Notes under the pieces: model-generated | Told to the model about the DNA's origin: nothing | The model's database searches: none | Seen by the model: only the letters and a program-made list of their open reading frames with translations | Shown: piece by piece, positions 34,058 through 44,189 of the stretch | Layout: the number at the start of each line of letters is the position of its first letter | Numbering within the stretch: position 1 is the first letter of the stretch | Position numbers and translations under genes: made by a program | From: an uncultured Caproiciproducens sp. | Lineage (GTDB): Bacteria > Bacillota > Clostridia > Oscillospirales > Acutalibacteraceae | DNA length: 64,000 bases | Reading direction: 5' to 3' | Assembly (NCBI RefSeq): GCF_963664915.1 | Contig: NZ_OY761810.1 | Span: forward strand, 572,661-636,660

Positions 34058-34483
34058 TTAAGTTTTTTTGATGAACTGGTTTTTACAGACCGGACAGGTG
34101 ATGCTGATTTTTCCCTTTCCTTTGGGGACACGCAGGGTATTAGAACAATGGGGACATTTATAATACCGATGGGTTTTGCTGTCCTTCATCCTGTATGCTG
34201 TATTGCGCATCCAGGACTGGAATTGATATAATCCGCGGCGGAACCATTCACGCACAGGACCCCACCATTTTAAAAATTTATTGTTTTCCTGATAGCGCCT
34301 GCTGATATTTCTTGACAGCATTCTGTAAAAGCAAAAGGCAAGGGGAACAAATGCAATCAGTGATAAAACCGTCAGTCTTGTAAGCTGCGCTGTTAAAGAA
34401 AGCAGCATATAAAGCACCATCAGCGCAATCGTCAGCTGATCCGTGCCGTATCTTCCCGTCATCATTCTTCTAAACCAGTCCAT
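34058..34483 (-). CDS. Membrane protein with C-terminal zinc ribbon
   Basis: A 141-aa protein with two predicted membrane helices (about residues 18-58), a basic amphipathic stretch and a C-terminal zinc ribbon, KCPHCSNTLRVP and TCPVCKNQF (Cys ligands CxxC and CxxC). The start at 34483 (MDWFRR) is set by AAGGAG 9 bases upstream rather than the ATG at 34501. The function is unknown; such ribbons often bind nucleic acid or act as structural tags. Confidence 0.8.
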   Translation of the reverse strand: MDWFRRMMTGRYGTDQLTIALMVLYMLLSLTAQLTRLTVLSLIAFVPLAFCFYRMLSRNISRRYQENNKFLKWWGPVREWFRRGLYQFQSWMRNTAYRMKDSKTHRYYKCPHCSNTLRVPKGKGKISITCPVCKNQFIKKT

Positions 34484-34599
34484 AAAATAGCTCTCCTTCA
34501 TCGATTCGGCAGTCAGGGTGGCCCCCCTTGAGCTGCAATGATATGATTATACCGTATGCGGATGAAAAATATCTGAATGAACCGTAAACTTTTTTGTTC

Positions 34600-35637
34600 C
34601 TATTGAGCAAACTTCAGTTCCGGGGTTTTGACCAGTTCGGAAATCATAGTGCTGTGAAGATCGGCCGGACGACCGTCTGCAAGCCGAACCGTCCCGTTCC
34701 TGCCGATAATTAAATCCGTGCCACACAAAATTGCGCTGCCAATATAACGTTCGTCACGGTTAAGATCAAACACAAACAGCGGTTCTCCTTTTTTTCCGCG
34801 TTTGGAGCATACATAGCTGTAAATCCTGTCTTGCAGCTCCTGATCGCTGAGATCAGTGCTGACATAGCAGCCGAAGATGCAGCCGCAGTCGATCATCCGC
34901 TGCCTGAATTCATCCGACATCAGCCACTGCGCGTTTTCTCTTGTGTAACGGACATAAAATCCGTAAAAGCATTTTCCGTCATGCAGCTGCCGGAGTGCGC
35001 AATTCGCCTCGTCCTCCCCGCATCCCGCCGACATGTCAACCGAAAGTATCAGATTCGGTGTTTTCAATAGCTGTTTCTTATGGCTGTTAAATATAAAATC
35101 CGGGGTTACGGCGGCGAAAAAGCAGCACTCCTCATGATTTTGGCAAAGTTCCAAAATCTGGCCCAGCCGTTCCACGGAACCTTCAATCTGAAAAACGAAG
35201 GTGTAGATTCCAAGAGAAACAGCATCTGAAATAATGGTTTCCATCTGAGGCAGTCCAAGCGAATTTTCATCATCCGAGCCGCAGTCGAAGCGCAGCAGCC
35301 ATGGGATATTTTTCTTTGCGGCGGCTTCCTGTGCCCGAAGCACCTCGGCACCGTAATTCAGCCCGGTGTAGCCAAAATTCAGACTTACGGTCTTGATGGT
35401 AGCGGCGTCAACATTCCGAATCATATTCAGGATCAGTTCATTGTATGGATTGTCCGGATTTTTTAAAACCTCGTGCGCAAGTTCAAAAAATCGTTTCTGC
35501 GCGGGTGTTTTTGAAAAATTGTCACCCATATCCGCCAGATTGCGAATGCTGCGGCGGGGATCATCCTGTATATCGCGGATTGCCTTTTCAATAACTGCGC
35601 CCACAGCCGTGCGCATCATTTTATGTCTGTATTCCAT
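34600..35637 (-). CDS. Radical-SAM-like protein lacking the cluster cysteines
   Basis: A 345-aa protein that follows the pattern of a clostridial radical SAM family: KKNIPWLLRFD where those proteins carry a CxxxCxxC loop, then a SLGIYTFVFQIEG strand, ICELCQ-like ILELCQNHEECCFFAAVT, and FYVRYTRENAQWLMSDEFR. At the expected cluster site it reads CGSDDENSLGLPQ, so only one Cys remains and no [4Fe-4S]-SAM motif is possible. It may be a pseudo-enzyme, for example a structural or regulatory paralogue. The fold assignment is from pattern memory and needs a profile search. The flanking genes give no hint. Confidence 0.5.
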   Translation of the reverse strand: MEYRHKMMRTAVGAVIEKAIRDIQDDPRRSIRNLADMGDNFSKTPAQKRFFELAHEVLKNPDNPYNELILNMIRNVDAATIKTVSLNFGYTGLNYGAEVLRAQEAAAKKNIPWLLRFDCGSDDENSLGLPQMETIISDAVSLGIYTFVFQIEGSVERLGQILELCQNHEECCFFAAVTPDFIFNSHKKQLLKTPNLILSVDMSAGCGEDEANCALRQLHDGKCFYGFYVRYTRENAQWLMSDEFRQRMIDCGCIFGCYVSTDLSDQELQDRIYSYVCSKRGKKGEPLFVFDLNRDERYIGSAILCGTDLIIGRNGTVRLADGRPADLHSTMISELVKTPELKFAQ

Positions 35638-35825
35638 TCTTTACGCTCCGTTTGCATACTAATATTTTTACAGCAATTCCACTAATGCCGGAAGAGATGA
35701 TGTGTTTTCTGTTAACCAGCCGGAAATGCCGATAGAATAAATATAAAATAGATGTCGGAAGAAGGGAATAGACAGTTTAATATTCTGTCCTGTTTTTTGA
35801 CAAATCAGGGGATATGTCTAAAATT

Positions 35826-35863
35826 TAAAAGCATCCGGTACGCCGATGCATAAACCGGATGCT
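35826..35863 (-). terminator. Terminator of the LacI-controlled sugar operon
   Basis: On the minus strand AGCATCCGGT and ACCGGATGCT arms (35830-35839 and 35854-35863) pair around a 14-base loop, followed by TTTAAATTTT. It lies 24 bases after the rbsD-like stop. The adjoining 35638-35825 has no gene I can support. Confidence 0.8.
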
Positions 35864-35886
35864 CTATATAAAATTGTATTTGCTTC

Positions 35887-36285
35887 TCAGTTAAACACAC
35901 AGCCAGCCCTTAAAACCACATTGGAAAAAGGCGTAAATTCGCCCGTTCGAATGGCGAATTTGCAGTTCTGGGTGGATTTTTTCAAATCGACATGGGGCAG
36001 TTCCTCATGTGGCACCCCGCTCAGTTCTTCCTTTAAAAGCGCATAAGTACTTGGGTTGACCATTTTTGTCTCTTCCGAAATGGAATAAAATTCGATTTTG
36101 GTTTCCGCAAGCACGGATTTGAGTACCTGCTCAAAGGTCGGCACGCCCCCCGTCAAAGCCAGATCAACAATCGGAACCCCTTTAGGCACGGGCATTCCCG
36201 CGTCGCCGATCAAAAAAGTGTCGGTATGCCCTAAGCCCGCAATATACTGCATAAGCTGGGCATTTAAAATTCCTGTTTTTTTCAT
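35887..36285 (-). CDS. rbsD: D-ribose pyranase-type sugar mutarotase
   Basis: Interconverts ring forms of a sugar (beta-pyranose and furanose of ribose in the type enzyme). The 132-aa protein has the start MKKTGILNAQLMQYIAGLGHTD with the catalytic His near residue 20, IGDAGMPVPKGV, DLALTGGVP and the C-terminal RTGEFTPFSNVVLRAGC. GGGAGGGT precedes the ATG. It is the last gene of the operon. Its presence suggests an aldopentose-like substrate, not necessarily ribose. Confidence 0.93.
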   Translation of the reverse strand: MKKTGILNAQLMQYIAGLGHTDTFLIGDAGMPVPKGVPIVDLALTGGVPTFEQVLKSVLAETKIEFYSISEETKMVNPSTYALLKEELSGVPHEELPHVDLKKSTQNCKFAIRTGEFTPFSNVVLRAGCVFN

Positions 36286-36309
36286 GAAGACCCTCCCTGT
36301 TCCATTGTA

Positions 36310-37371
36310 TTATTTGCTGCTGTTGCGCTGCTGAAGTGCCATTTTTTCCTGCATTCTGCGCTGGAACTGATCAATAATGACGGCGAATACGATAACGATC
36401 CCTTTGATGACCATCTGCCAGAATTCGGAAACGCCGCACATTACCATGCCGTCATTCAGAATACCGATTACAAATGCGCCGACGATGGTGCCGCCGATGG
36501 TACCGACACCGCCGGACATGGACGTGCCGCCCAGAACCGTAGCGGCGATAGCGTTCATTTCCCATCCTTCACCGGAGGCCGGGTGGGCTGCGACCAGCTG
36601 GGATGCGGTGATTAAGCCGACAACCGCTGCGCATGCGCCGGAAATAACATATACCAGAATTTTGACCTTGTTCACCTTGACACCGGAAAGCTTTGCAGCT
36701 CTTTCGTTGCCGCCGATAGAGAAAATGTGCCAGCCGATCGGTGTGTTTTTCAGCACAAAACCCGCTACCAGTGCAATGATAATCAAAATAATTGCCGCTA
36801 CCGGAATACCCCCGACATTGCTGCCGAGAAACTCAAAGCCCGTATTGCCCAGTTCGGCCTTGCCGATCAGATTCGGGAAAGTCGCACCGTTGGAACGCAG
36901 CATGGCGAAACCGCGCGCCACATACATCATGCCGAGCGTCGCGATAAACGGTGCAACATTGAATCTTGTAATAATCAGCCCGTTGCACATGCCGATCAGC
37001 GCGCCCAAAACCACAACGATCAGGAAGATGGACGGTACGCTGAAATAAAGGTTTACACCGAACATCTGAAGCGGAAGACCTTCGTTAAGCAGTCCGCCGG
37101 CAATCATGCCGCCCAGTCCGACGATAGCACCCACGGAAAGGTCGATACCTCCGGTGATGATGACATACGTCATGCCGATGCCGAGAATGCCGTAAAGGGC
37201 GACGTGCTTTGCAATGAGCAGAAGGCTCTGGGGATTCAAAAAGTTATCAGCGGCAAAGCTGAAAAAAATGACCAGCACAATCAACGCGATAAATGTCCTG
37301 CCCTTGAGCAGTATCATCCCAAGCGAGCTTGGCGCATCCGATCCAGCCTTTTTAGCAACCGTGTTTTTCAT
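36310..37371 (-). CDS. RbsC-type sugar ABC transporter permease
   Basis: A 353-aa inner-membrane permease with about 8-10 helices. Family landmarks are GITYVIITGGIDLSVG-like MTYVIITGGIDLSVGAIVGL, RFNVAPFIATLGMMYVARG, the GGNERAAKLSGVKVNKVKI cytoplasmic loop and GGTSMSGGVGTIGGTIVGA. It works with the RbsA-type ATPase and RbsB-type binding protein of the same operon. The substrate is not determined by sequence, so no gene symbol is given. Confidence 0.93.
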   Translation of the reverse strand: MKNTVAKKAGSDAPSSLGMILLKGRTFIALIVLVIFFSFAADNFLNPQSLLLIAKHVALYGILGIGMTYVIITGGIDLSVGAIVGLGGMIAGGLLNEGLPLQMFGVNLYFSVPSIFLIVVVLGALIGMCNGLIITRFNVAPFIATLGMMYVARGFAMLRSNGATFPNLIGKAELGNTGFEFLGSNVGGIPVAAIILIIIALVAGFVLKNTPIGWHIFSIGGNERAAKLSGVKVNKVKILVYVISGACAAVVGLITASQLVAAHPASGEGWEMNAIAATVLGGTSMSGGVGTIGGTIVGAFVIGILNDGMVMCGVSEFWQMVIKGIVIVFAVIIDQFQRRMQEKMALQQRNSSK

Positions 37372-37396
37372 ATTGATTTACTCCTTTTTAAAACGA

Positions 37397-38947
37397 TTAA
37401 GCCCTGACATGGCCTTTATAGGATGCTGTTACCAGCGTTTGCTCGTTGATTTCATCGAGAGAAAACTCCCCGGTCAGCAGACCGTTGGAAAGCACGATAA
37501 TCCTGTCGGCTATTGCAACAATTTCTTTCAGTTCGGAGGAAATAACAATGATAGACAGGCCGCGCTCCGCGCACTGGTTGATAATATCAAACACCTCGGC
37601 CTTTGCGCCGACGTCAATGCCGCGGCTCGGCTCATCCATCAGCAGAATATGCGGGTCGGTAAGAATGCCCTTGCCGATAACCACCTTTTGCTGATTACCG
37701 CCGGAAAGCGACAAAATCGGAAGGGTGGGATCCGCTACTTTGATATGAATGTCCTTGATTGTTTCCTTAACGGCATCAAATTCCGTTTTACGGTCAATGA
37801 CTCCTGTTTTTGCATATCGTTCCATGCTGGAAAGAGAGATGTTCTTTCCTATATTCAGCGTCTGCACAAGACCCTCGCGCTGACGGTCCTCGGGGACAAG
37901 GGCAAACCCTTTGGCAATCTGCTCGGAAATATTGCCGATTTTCATTTCCTTGCCGTGCAAATAAAATTTTCCCGTATGTTCCGGGCGCATTCCCATGATG
38001 CACTCAAAGATTTCCGTGCGGCCCGCGCCGAGCAATCCGTAAATCCCGAGGATTTCGCCCTTGTGCAGCGCAAAGCTGACATGGTTCAAAAGCCAGCCGC
38101 CGCCGCGCTTTGGCAAACAGAGATCCTCCACCTTCAGCACGGTTTCTTCCTTTGAAAAATCGGTGTTGTTCTGTTTCTTTGTATAGGTTTTATCACTGCC
38201 GATCATATTCTGGACAATCCAGCCGACACTGATGTTTTTCACGTCGTCCTCAGCGACTTTTTTGCCGTCGCGCAGAATGGTGACATAATCGCCGATGCGC
38301 ATGATTTCCTCAAGACGGTGGGAAATATACACGATGGAAATTCCGGAGGCCTTCAGTTCATTGATAATTTTGAACAGTACCTCAACCTCCTGTGAGCTGA
38401 GCGAGGAAGTCGGTTCATCCATGATGAGAATCCTAAGCCCCTCCTGCACCAGGTTACGCGCGATTTCCACCATTTGCTGCTGTCCGACGCGCAGATCACC
38501 GACAATAGTATTGGGATCAATCGGATACTCCAGTTTTGCAAGCACCTTTTTGGCAAGCTTGATGTGTTCATTATTATCAAGAAGCGTTTTGCCTCTCGTA
38601 TGTTCATTAGCCATAAAAATATTCTGGTAAACATTGAGGTTGGGGAACAGGCTGAGTTCCTGATGAATAATCCCGATACCCATTGCCCGGGCCTCAGCGG
38701 TATCCTTAAAGGAGATCTCTTTTCCATCCATTATAATTTTGCCGCTGGACGGGCTTTCAATGCCTGCCACAATTTTCATAAGAGTGGATTTTCCGGCACC
38801 GTTCTCCCCAATCAGGACATTGACCTTCCCGGTCTTCACTTCAAAGGAAACGTCGTCCAGCGCCTTGGTGCCCGGGTAAATTTTATCTATGCTTTCGCAG
38901 TAAAGGCAGACATCCGGGTTCTGCGTGTTTTGTGCTTGATTATCCAT
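37397..38947 (-). CDS. RbsA-type sugar ABC transporter ATPase (double cassette)
   Basis: A 516-aa protein with two fused ATPase domains. The N-terminal one has Walker A GENGAGKSTLMK and signature LRVGQQQMVEIAR; the C-terminal one has the degenerate Walker A GLLGAGRTEIFE typical of this family and LSGGNQQKVVIGKG. AGGAGG precedes the ATG. It powers the RbsC-like permease, 25 bases downstream. Confidence 0.94.
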   Translation of the reverse strand: MDNQAQNTQNPDVCLYCESIDKIYPGTKALDDVSFEVKTGKVNVLIGENGAGKSTLMKIVAGIESPSSGKIIMDGKEISFKDTAEARAMGIGIIHQELSLFPNLNVYQNIFMANEHTRGKTLLDNNEHIKLAKKVLAKLEYPIDPNTIVGDLRVGQQQMVEIARNLVQEGLRILIMDEPTSSLSSQEVEVLFKIINELKASGISIVYISHRLEEIMRIGDYVTILRDGKKVAEDDVKNISVGWIVQNMIGSDKTYTKKQNNTDFSKEETVLKVEDLCLPKRGGGWLLNHVSFALHKGEILGIYGLLGAGRTEIFECIMGMRPEHTGKFYLHGKEMKIGNISEQIAKGFALVPEDRQREGLVQTLNIGKNISLSSMERYAKTGVIDRKTEFDAVKETIKDIHIKVADPTLPILSLSGGNQQKVVIGKGILTDPHILLMDEPSRGIDVGAKAEVFDIINQCAERGLSIIVISSELKEIVAIADRIIVLSNGLLTGEFSLDEINEQTLVTASYKGHVRA

Positions 38948-38958
38948 GCCTGAACCTC

Positions 38959-39603
38959 CTATTTTACAGTAATTTCAAATGGCGTAATCAGGATTTCATC
39001 CGATTGTTCATTTGCAAATGTTCCGTAAAAGTCAATCGTTTTTCCCTTCAGATCATTGACCTTCACCTTTGATATAACATTCTCCGCAATATTTTTATGA
39101 ATTGCAGAGGAAAGGGCGGCAAACGTTACCTGATTCTTGTAGTCGTCGAATTTAATGGCTTCAATGGAATCCCTGGTTGAAGTTCCCTTGAAAACCGGGC
39201 CAACCGCCATTTTAACAGCTGCATCGCCGGTATAACCGGTCACTTTTAAAACAAGGTAGCCTGCGCGAAGATCGGTTTTTGCCTCTTCCACAGTCGCCGT
39301 TCCTTTTACTGTAAAGTTGTAGGGGCTGCTTGCCTCTGAATGTCTGCCGTATTTTTCAACGACTGTTTTCAAATCCCCGTTCGCTTCGGTCATCAGCTTT
39401 GAAAAGTCGACCGCCTTTTTCTTGAGCGCTGGAACGGCTTCTTTTTGAAACATTCCATTTATATACGTTTCAGCGTCCCCTTCTCCCTCGGCTGCGCCGC
39501 CCGCTGTACTGCTGGCTGTAAGCGGAACAACCTTTACGCATCCGGTAAGGGCCGCACATGCCAGCGCAAGAATCAAGGTGATGGCTAAAATTCGTTTTTT
39601 CAT
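38959..39603 (-). CDS. DUF2291 lipoprotein of the sugar transporter
   Basis: A 214-aa protein with a lipoprotein signal peptide (MKKRILAITLILALACAALTGC, lipobox LTGC). DUF2291 proteins accompany RbsABC-type transporters in many bacteria with unknown role. The start at 39603 is set by GAAGGAAT and the signal peptide; the longer frame from 39825 is not credible. It lies between the binding protein and ATPase genes behind a strong hairpin. Confidence 0.88.
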   Translation of the reverse strand: MKKRILAITLILALACAALTGCVKVVPLTASSTAGGAAEGEGDAETYINGMFQKEAVPALKKKAVDFSKLMTEANGDLKTVVEKYGRHSEASSPYNFTVKGTATVEEAKTDLRAGYLVLKVTGYTGDAAVKMAVGPVFKGTSTRDSIEAIKFDDYKNQVTFAALSSAIHKNIAENVISKVKVNDLKGKTIDFYGTFANEQSDEILITPFEITVK

Positions 39604-39740
39604 GTTGATTCCTTCATTTCTCCGTGCTGAATTGGTATTGCCTGTCACCGTTGCACGGAGAGCAGCAGGCAAATATCTATAAACCGAATCGAATTCATTG
39701 TGTTCAAATTTAAAAAAAATACCGGATTTTTTTAATGTGC

Positions 39741-39769
39741 GGGGGGTGCGGTGCAACACCGCACCCCCC
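39741..39769 (-). other. 13-bp GC-rich hairpin after the binding-protein gene
   Basis: GGGGGGTGCGGTG and CACCGCACCCCCC pair perfectly around a 3-base loop, 19 bases after the binding protein stop. No T run follows on the minus strand. In ABC operons such hairpins stabilise the upstream binding-protein mRNA relative to the downstream genes. Confidence 0.8.
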
Positions 39770-39787
39770 ATAAGAGAAGTAGATGGA

Positions 39788-40927
<1,140 letters not shown>

Positions 40928-42412
40928 TCATCGAGCTAAGACCATGGACACCGCCTCTTTCCAACCGGCGGTACGGCGCTGTCTTTCCAGCGCGTCCATC
41001 AGCGGTTCAAAGGTGGTCTTGCTGATTTTTTGAAAGATGGTTTCCCTGTCATATACGCCGAGCGCTATGCCCGCCGCATACGCGGAGCCCACGCCTGAAA
41101 GCTCTTCTGTCGCGGGGACTATGACGGGAATATCCAATATATCGCTTTGGAACTGCATCAGAAACGAATCCTTTGTCGGGCCTCCGTCCACGCGGAGCGT
41201 CTGAATATCAATACCCGATTCCTTGCTCATAACACGAATGATATCCGCAATCTGATAGGCGATGCATTCCTCCGCGGCCCTCACAAGTTCGGCCTTTCCG
41301 GTGCTGCGGGTCATTCCGCAGATCATTGCTTTCGCTTTGCTGTCCCAGTAGGGCGCGCCCAGCCCGGTGAAAGCAGGCACAAGGTAGGTTTCGTCCGCTT
41401 TGTTCGCCGCAGCGGCCACCTTTGACGCTTCCTTCGCCGAGGGAATCAGGCCAAGATCATCCACAATCCATTTCATCACCGCGCCGGTATAATTGATGTT
41501 GCCCTCCAGCACATAATCGACCTTGCCGTCCATGCTCCAGGCAATGGAGGTGACCACGCCGTTTTTGGAAAACACCGGCGTTTTACCGATGTTCATCATG
41601 ACGGAGGATCCGGTGCCGTAGGTTGTTTTAATCATGCCCCGTGAAAGGCATCCCTGACCGAACAGCGCACCGTGGGAATCTCCCATCACACTGTGAATCG
41701 GAACGGGCTTCGGCAGATAGCCCTCAAAGTCCGTTTCACCAAAGAGGCTGTTGGAATCGCAGACCTGTGCAAGCCATTCCGTTTTAATCCCAAACAGACC
41801 GCAGACGGTTTCATCCCATTTCAATTTACAGATGTTGAACATCTGTGTTCTGGAAGCGTTGCTGAAATCCGTCTTAAAGCTTTTGCCATGGGTGAGTTTG
41901 TACACCAGCCAGCTGTCCATCGTACCGCAGTACAAATTCCCCTCATTTGCGGCCGACTGCGCCAGCGGCACATTCTGCAAAATCCACGCGAGCTTTGCCG
42001 CGGAAAAGTATGGGGAAACATGCAGCCCGGTAGCAGCTTTTACCTCGTCGCCGAAGCCGTTTGCGGCAATCGCGCTGCAGATTGCCTCCCCCCTTGTGCA
42101 CTGCCAGACAATCGCGTGAAAAACGGGTTCTCCGCTTTGTTTATTCCAGGCCATTGCCGTTTCACGCTGATTGCTGATTCCGACCCCGAGAATATCCTCT
42201 TTATTAATTCCCGTCTTTTCAACGACGTCTTTGACGACGCAGACAGTGTTTTGATAAATTTCATTCGCGTCGTGCTCCACCCATCCCCTGTCATTGACAA
42301 TCTGTCTGTGGGGACGGTCACAGCGGCCGATCAATTCGCCGTCCTGTGAAAACAGGAGTGCTTTTGTTCCGCTGGTACTTTGATCAATCGCTAAAATATA
42401 CTGCTCGCTCAT
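40928..42412 (-). CDS. FGGY-family sugar kinase, GlpK-like
   Basis: A 494-aa kinase, close in pattern to glycerol kinase (GWVEHDANEIY, GISNQRETAMAW, SGEPVFHAIVWQC, FSNASRTQMFNI) but with changes around the substrate site (GLHVSPYFSAAKLAW). It sits between a split transketolase and a sugar ABC transporter, so a ketose formed by the isomerase is a more likely substrate than glycerol. It overlaps the transketolase C-subunit gene by four bases. Candidates are D-apulose, a tetrulose or a pentulose; none is proven. Confidence 0.88.
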   Translation of the reverse strand: MSEQYILAIDQSTSGTKALLFSQDGELIGRCDRPHRQIVNDRGWVEHDANEIYQNTVCVVKDVVEKTGINKEDILGVGISNQRETAMAWNKQSGEPVFHAIVWQCTRGEAICSAIAANGFGDEVKAATGLHVSPYFSAAKLAWILQNVPLAQSAANEGNLYCGTMDSWLVYKLTHGKSFKTDFSNASRTQMFNICKLKWDETVCGLFGIKTEWLAQVCDSNSLFGETDFEGYLPKPVPIHSVMGDSHGALFGQGCLSRGMIKTTYGTGSSVMMNIGKTPVFSKNGVVTSIAWSMDGKVDYVLEGNINYTGAVMKWIVDDLGLIPSAKEASKVAAAANKADETYLVPAFTGLGAPYWDSKAKAMICGMTRSTGKAELVRAAEECIAYQIADIIRVMSKESGIDIQTLRVDGGPTKDSFLMQFQSDILDIPVIVPATEELSGVGSAYAAGIALGVYDRETIFQKISKTTFEPLMDALERQRRTAGWKEAVSMVLAR

Positions 42413-43341
42413 GCCATCAACTCCGTTGCAGCCTTTACCAGATTTTCCTTTTTGAGGCCGTAATAGGCAAACACTTCCTGTGAATTTCCTGCAATAACGG
42501 GTGCGTCGGGCAAAGCAATATTGATCACCTTTTTCGGGCAGTTCGCTGAAACAATCTGACTGACCATTGCGCCCAGTCCGCCGATTGCCGTATGCTCCTC
42601 AATTGTAATAATCGCTTTTGTTTCCCTTGCCGCCTTTAGAACGGCTTCTTTGTCAATGGGTTTTACACAGTACATATCGAGTACGCGGCAGGAAATATTT
42701 TTCTCTTTCAGCGTCTGTGCCGCTTCCTGCGCCGACTTCACCATTTCGCCGCAGGCGATGATGGTGAGGTCGGTTCCTTCTGTTACGGTGGTTGCCTGAT
42801 CCATTACAAAAGGAACGCTGCTTTCCTCGTAGACATCCTCGACCGCGCTGCGGCCGATGCGGATATACGCGGGTTTGTTGTCCTTTAAAAGTGCCTCGAA
42901 AAGCACTTTGGTTTGCAGACGGTCACTCGGCATATAAAAGCGCATATTGGGGATCGAAGCCATGGTTGCGATATCATTGGCGGAATGGTGGGTCATTCCC
43001 AGTGCGCCGTAGCTGATGCCGCCGCTGATGCCGATTAATTTCACGTTGGTATTGGAATACGCAACATCCACTTTGGCCTGCTCCATGCTTCTTGTGGAAA
43101 GGAAGCTGGCAGGGGACGCGACATACGGTTTTTTTCCGCAGCTGGCAAGTCCCGCCGCAATAGAAACGATATTCTGTTCCGCAATGCCGGTTTCGACAAA
43201 CTGTTTAGGATGCGCGGCAACAAAGTTGCCCATAGACGCGGAACCGCGGGAATCACTGCAAAGGACGACGATATCCTGATCGGCATTCGCTTTTTCGGTT
43301 AAAACATCACAAATGACCTGACGGTTCGCTATCTTATTCAT
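42409..43341 (-). CDS. Transketolase-like C-terminal subunit
   Basis: A 310-aa protein covering the pyrimidine-binding and C-terminal domains of transketolase: CSDSRGSASMGNFVAAHP, ETGIAEQNIVSIAAGLAS with the catalytic Glu, GMTHHSANDIATMA and AYIRIGRSA. It forms a heteromer with the adjacent N-terminal subunit. The start at 43341 (MNKIANRQVICD) is set by GGAGGG; longer frames have no support. It would move a two-carbon unit from a ketose phosphate to an aldose phosphate. Split pairs of this kind occur in several sugar-specific pathways. Confidence 0.92.
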   Translation of the reverse strand: MNKIANRQVICDVLTEKANADQDIVVLCSDSRGSASMGNFVAAHPKQFVETGIAEQNIVSIAAGLASCGKKPYVASPASFLSTRSMEQAKVDVAYSNTNVKLIGISGGISYGALGMTHHSANDIATMASIPNMRFYMPSDRLQTKVLFEALLKDNKPAYIRIGRSAVEDVYEESSVPFVMDQATTVTEGTDLTIIACGEMVKSAQEAAQTLKEKNISCRVLDMYCVKPIDKEAVLKAARETKAIITIEEHTAIGGLGAMVSQIVSANCPKKVINIALPDAPVIAGNSQEVFAYYGLKKENLVKAATELMA

Positions 43342-44159
43342 ATCGCCTGTTCCCTCCTTTGTGCAAGCTCCTGTGCTGCCAATTTGTATTCTTCCTCCGT
43401 CGGCACTTTGTGGTGCCAAGGAGCGGAATTTTGTATAAAGGAAACGCCATAGCCTTTAATGGTGTCGGCGATAATCATCGTGGGCTTGTCCTTAATCGTT
43501 TTGGCCTTGTCAAAAGCGGCATTAAGTGAGTTGATGTCGTTGCCGACGGCATGGAGAACATACCAGCCGAACGAACGCCAGCGGTCGTCCTGACTGTCCT
43601 GCGCCATTACGTCTTCCGTCGAACCGGAAATCTGGAGGCGGTTGCGGTCAACGACCGCTGTCAGGTTGTCAAGCTTATAGTGTCCGGCGGCCATCGCGCC
43701 TTCCCAGACGGAACCTTCGGCAAGCTCGCCGTCACCCATGACGGTGTAAACACGGTACGGGGCGTCGTTCATTTTACCCGCAAGCGCCATGCCGACGCAG
43801 ACGGACAACCCGTGCCCGAGAGAACCGGAGTTCATTTCGATGCCGTTGACTTTATTGTTCGGATGACCGATATATTTGGAGTTGTACTGCGATACGGTTT
43901 TCAAATCTTCCTTTGGGAAAAAGCCGCGGCTCGCAAGCACGGCGTAGAGCGCCTCAACGGAATGTCCCTTGCTCAAAACGAACCGATCCCTGTTGGGATC
44001 GTGGATGTTCTCGGGGCTTACGTTCATCTGGCCGTAGTAAAGAGCGGTCAAAATATCACAGACACTGAAATCGCCGCCGATGTGCCCCGTTTTCGCACGA
44101 TAGATAATATCAAGAATATCCTGTCTGATTTCAAATGATTTCGCTGTTAAATTTTCCAT
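43338..44159 (-). CDS. Transketolase-like N-terminal subunit
   Basis: A 273-aa thiamine-diphosphate-binding subunit: KTGHIGGDFSVCDILTALYY, DRFVLSKGHSVEALYAVL, GSLGHGLSVCVGMALAGKM and the ThDP motif MGDGELAEGSVWEGAMAA followed by DRNRLQISGSTEDVM. AAGGAGAG sets the start at 44159. It overlaps the C-subunit gene by four bases, as for paired subunits. Confidence 0.93.
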   Translation of the reverse strand: MENLTAKSFEIRQDILDIIYRAKTGHIGGDFSVCDILTALYYGQMNVSPENIHDPNRDRFVLSKGHSVEALYAVLASRGFFPKEDLKTVSQYNSKYIGHPNNKVNGIEMNSGSLGHGLSVCVGMALAGKMNDAPYRVYTVMGDGELAEGSVWEGAMAAGHYKLDNLTAVVDRNRLQISGSTEDVMAQDSQDDRWRSFGWYVLHAVGNDINSLNAAFDKAKTIKDKPTMIIADTIKGYGVSFIQNSAPWHHKVPTEEEYKLAAQELAQRREQAI

Positions 44160-44189
44160 TCGTACTCTCCTTACTGCCACAGCGTTCTC

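Noticed and set aside
35638-35825. Small ORFs between the radical-SAM-like gene and the sugar operon terminator
   Set aside because: No frame has a ribosome site with sensible length or composition.
42436-43341. Transketolase pair as 1-deoxyxylulose-5-phosphate synthase
   Set aside because: The split into two subunits, the lengths and the motif RGSASMGNFV fit transketolase-type subunits; Dxs is a single 600-aa chain.
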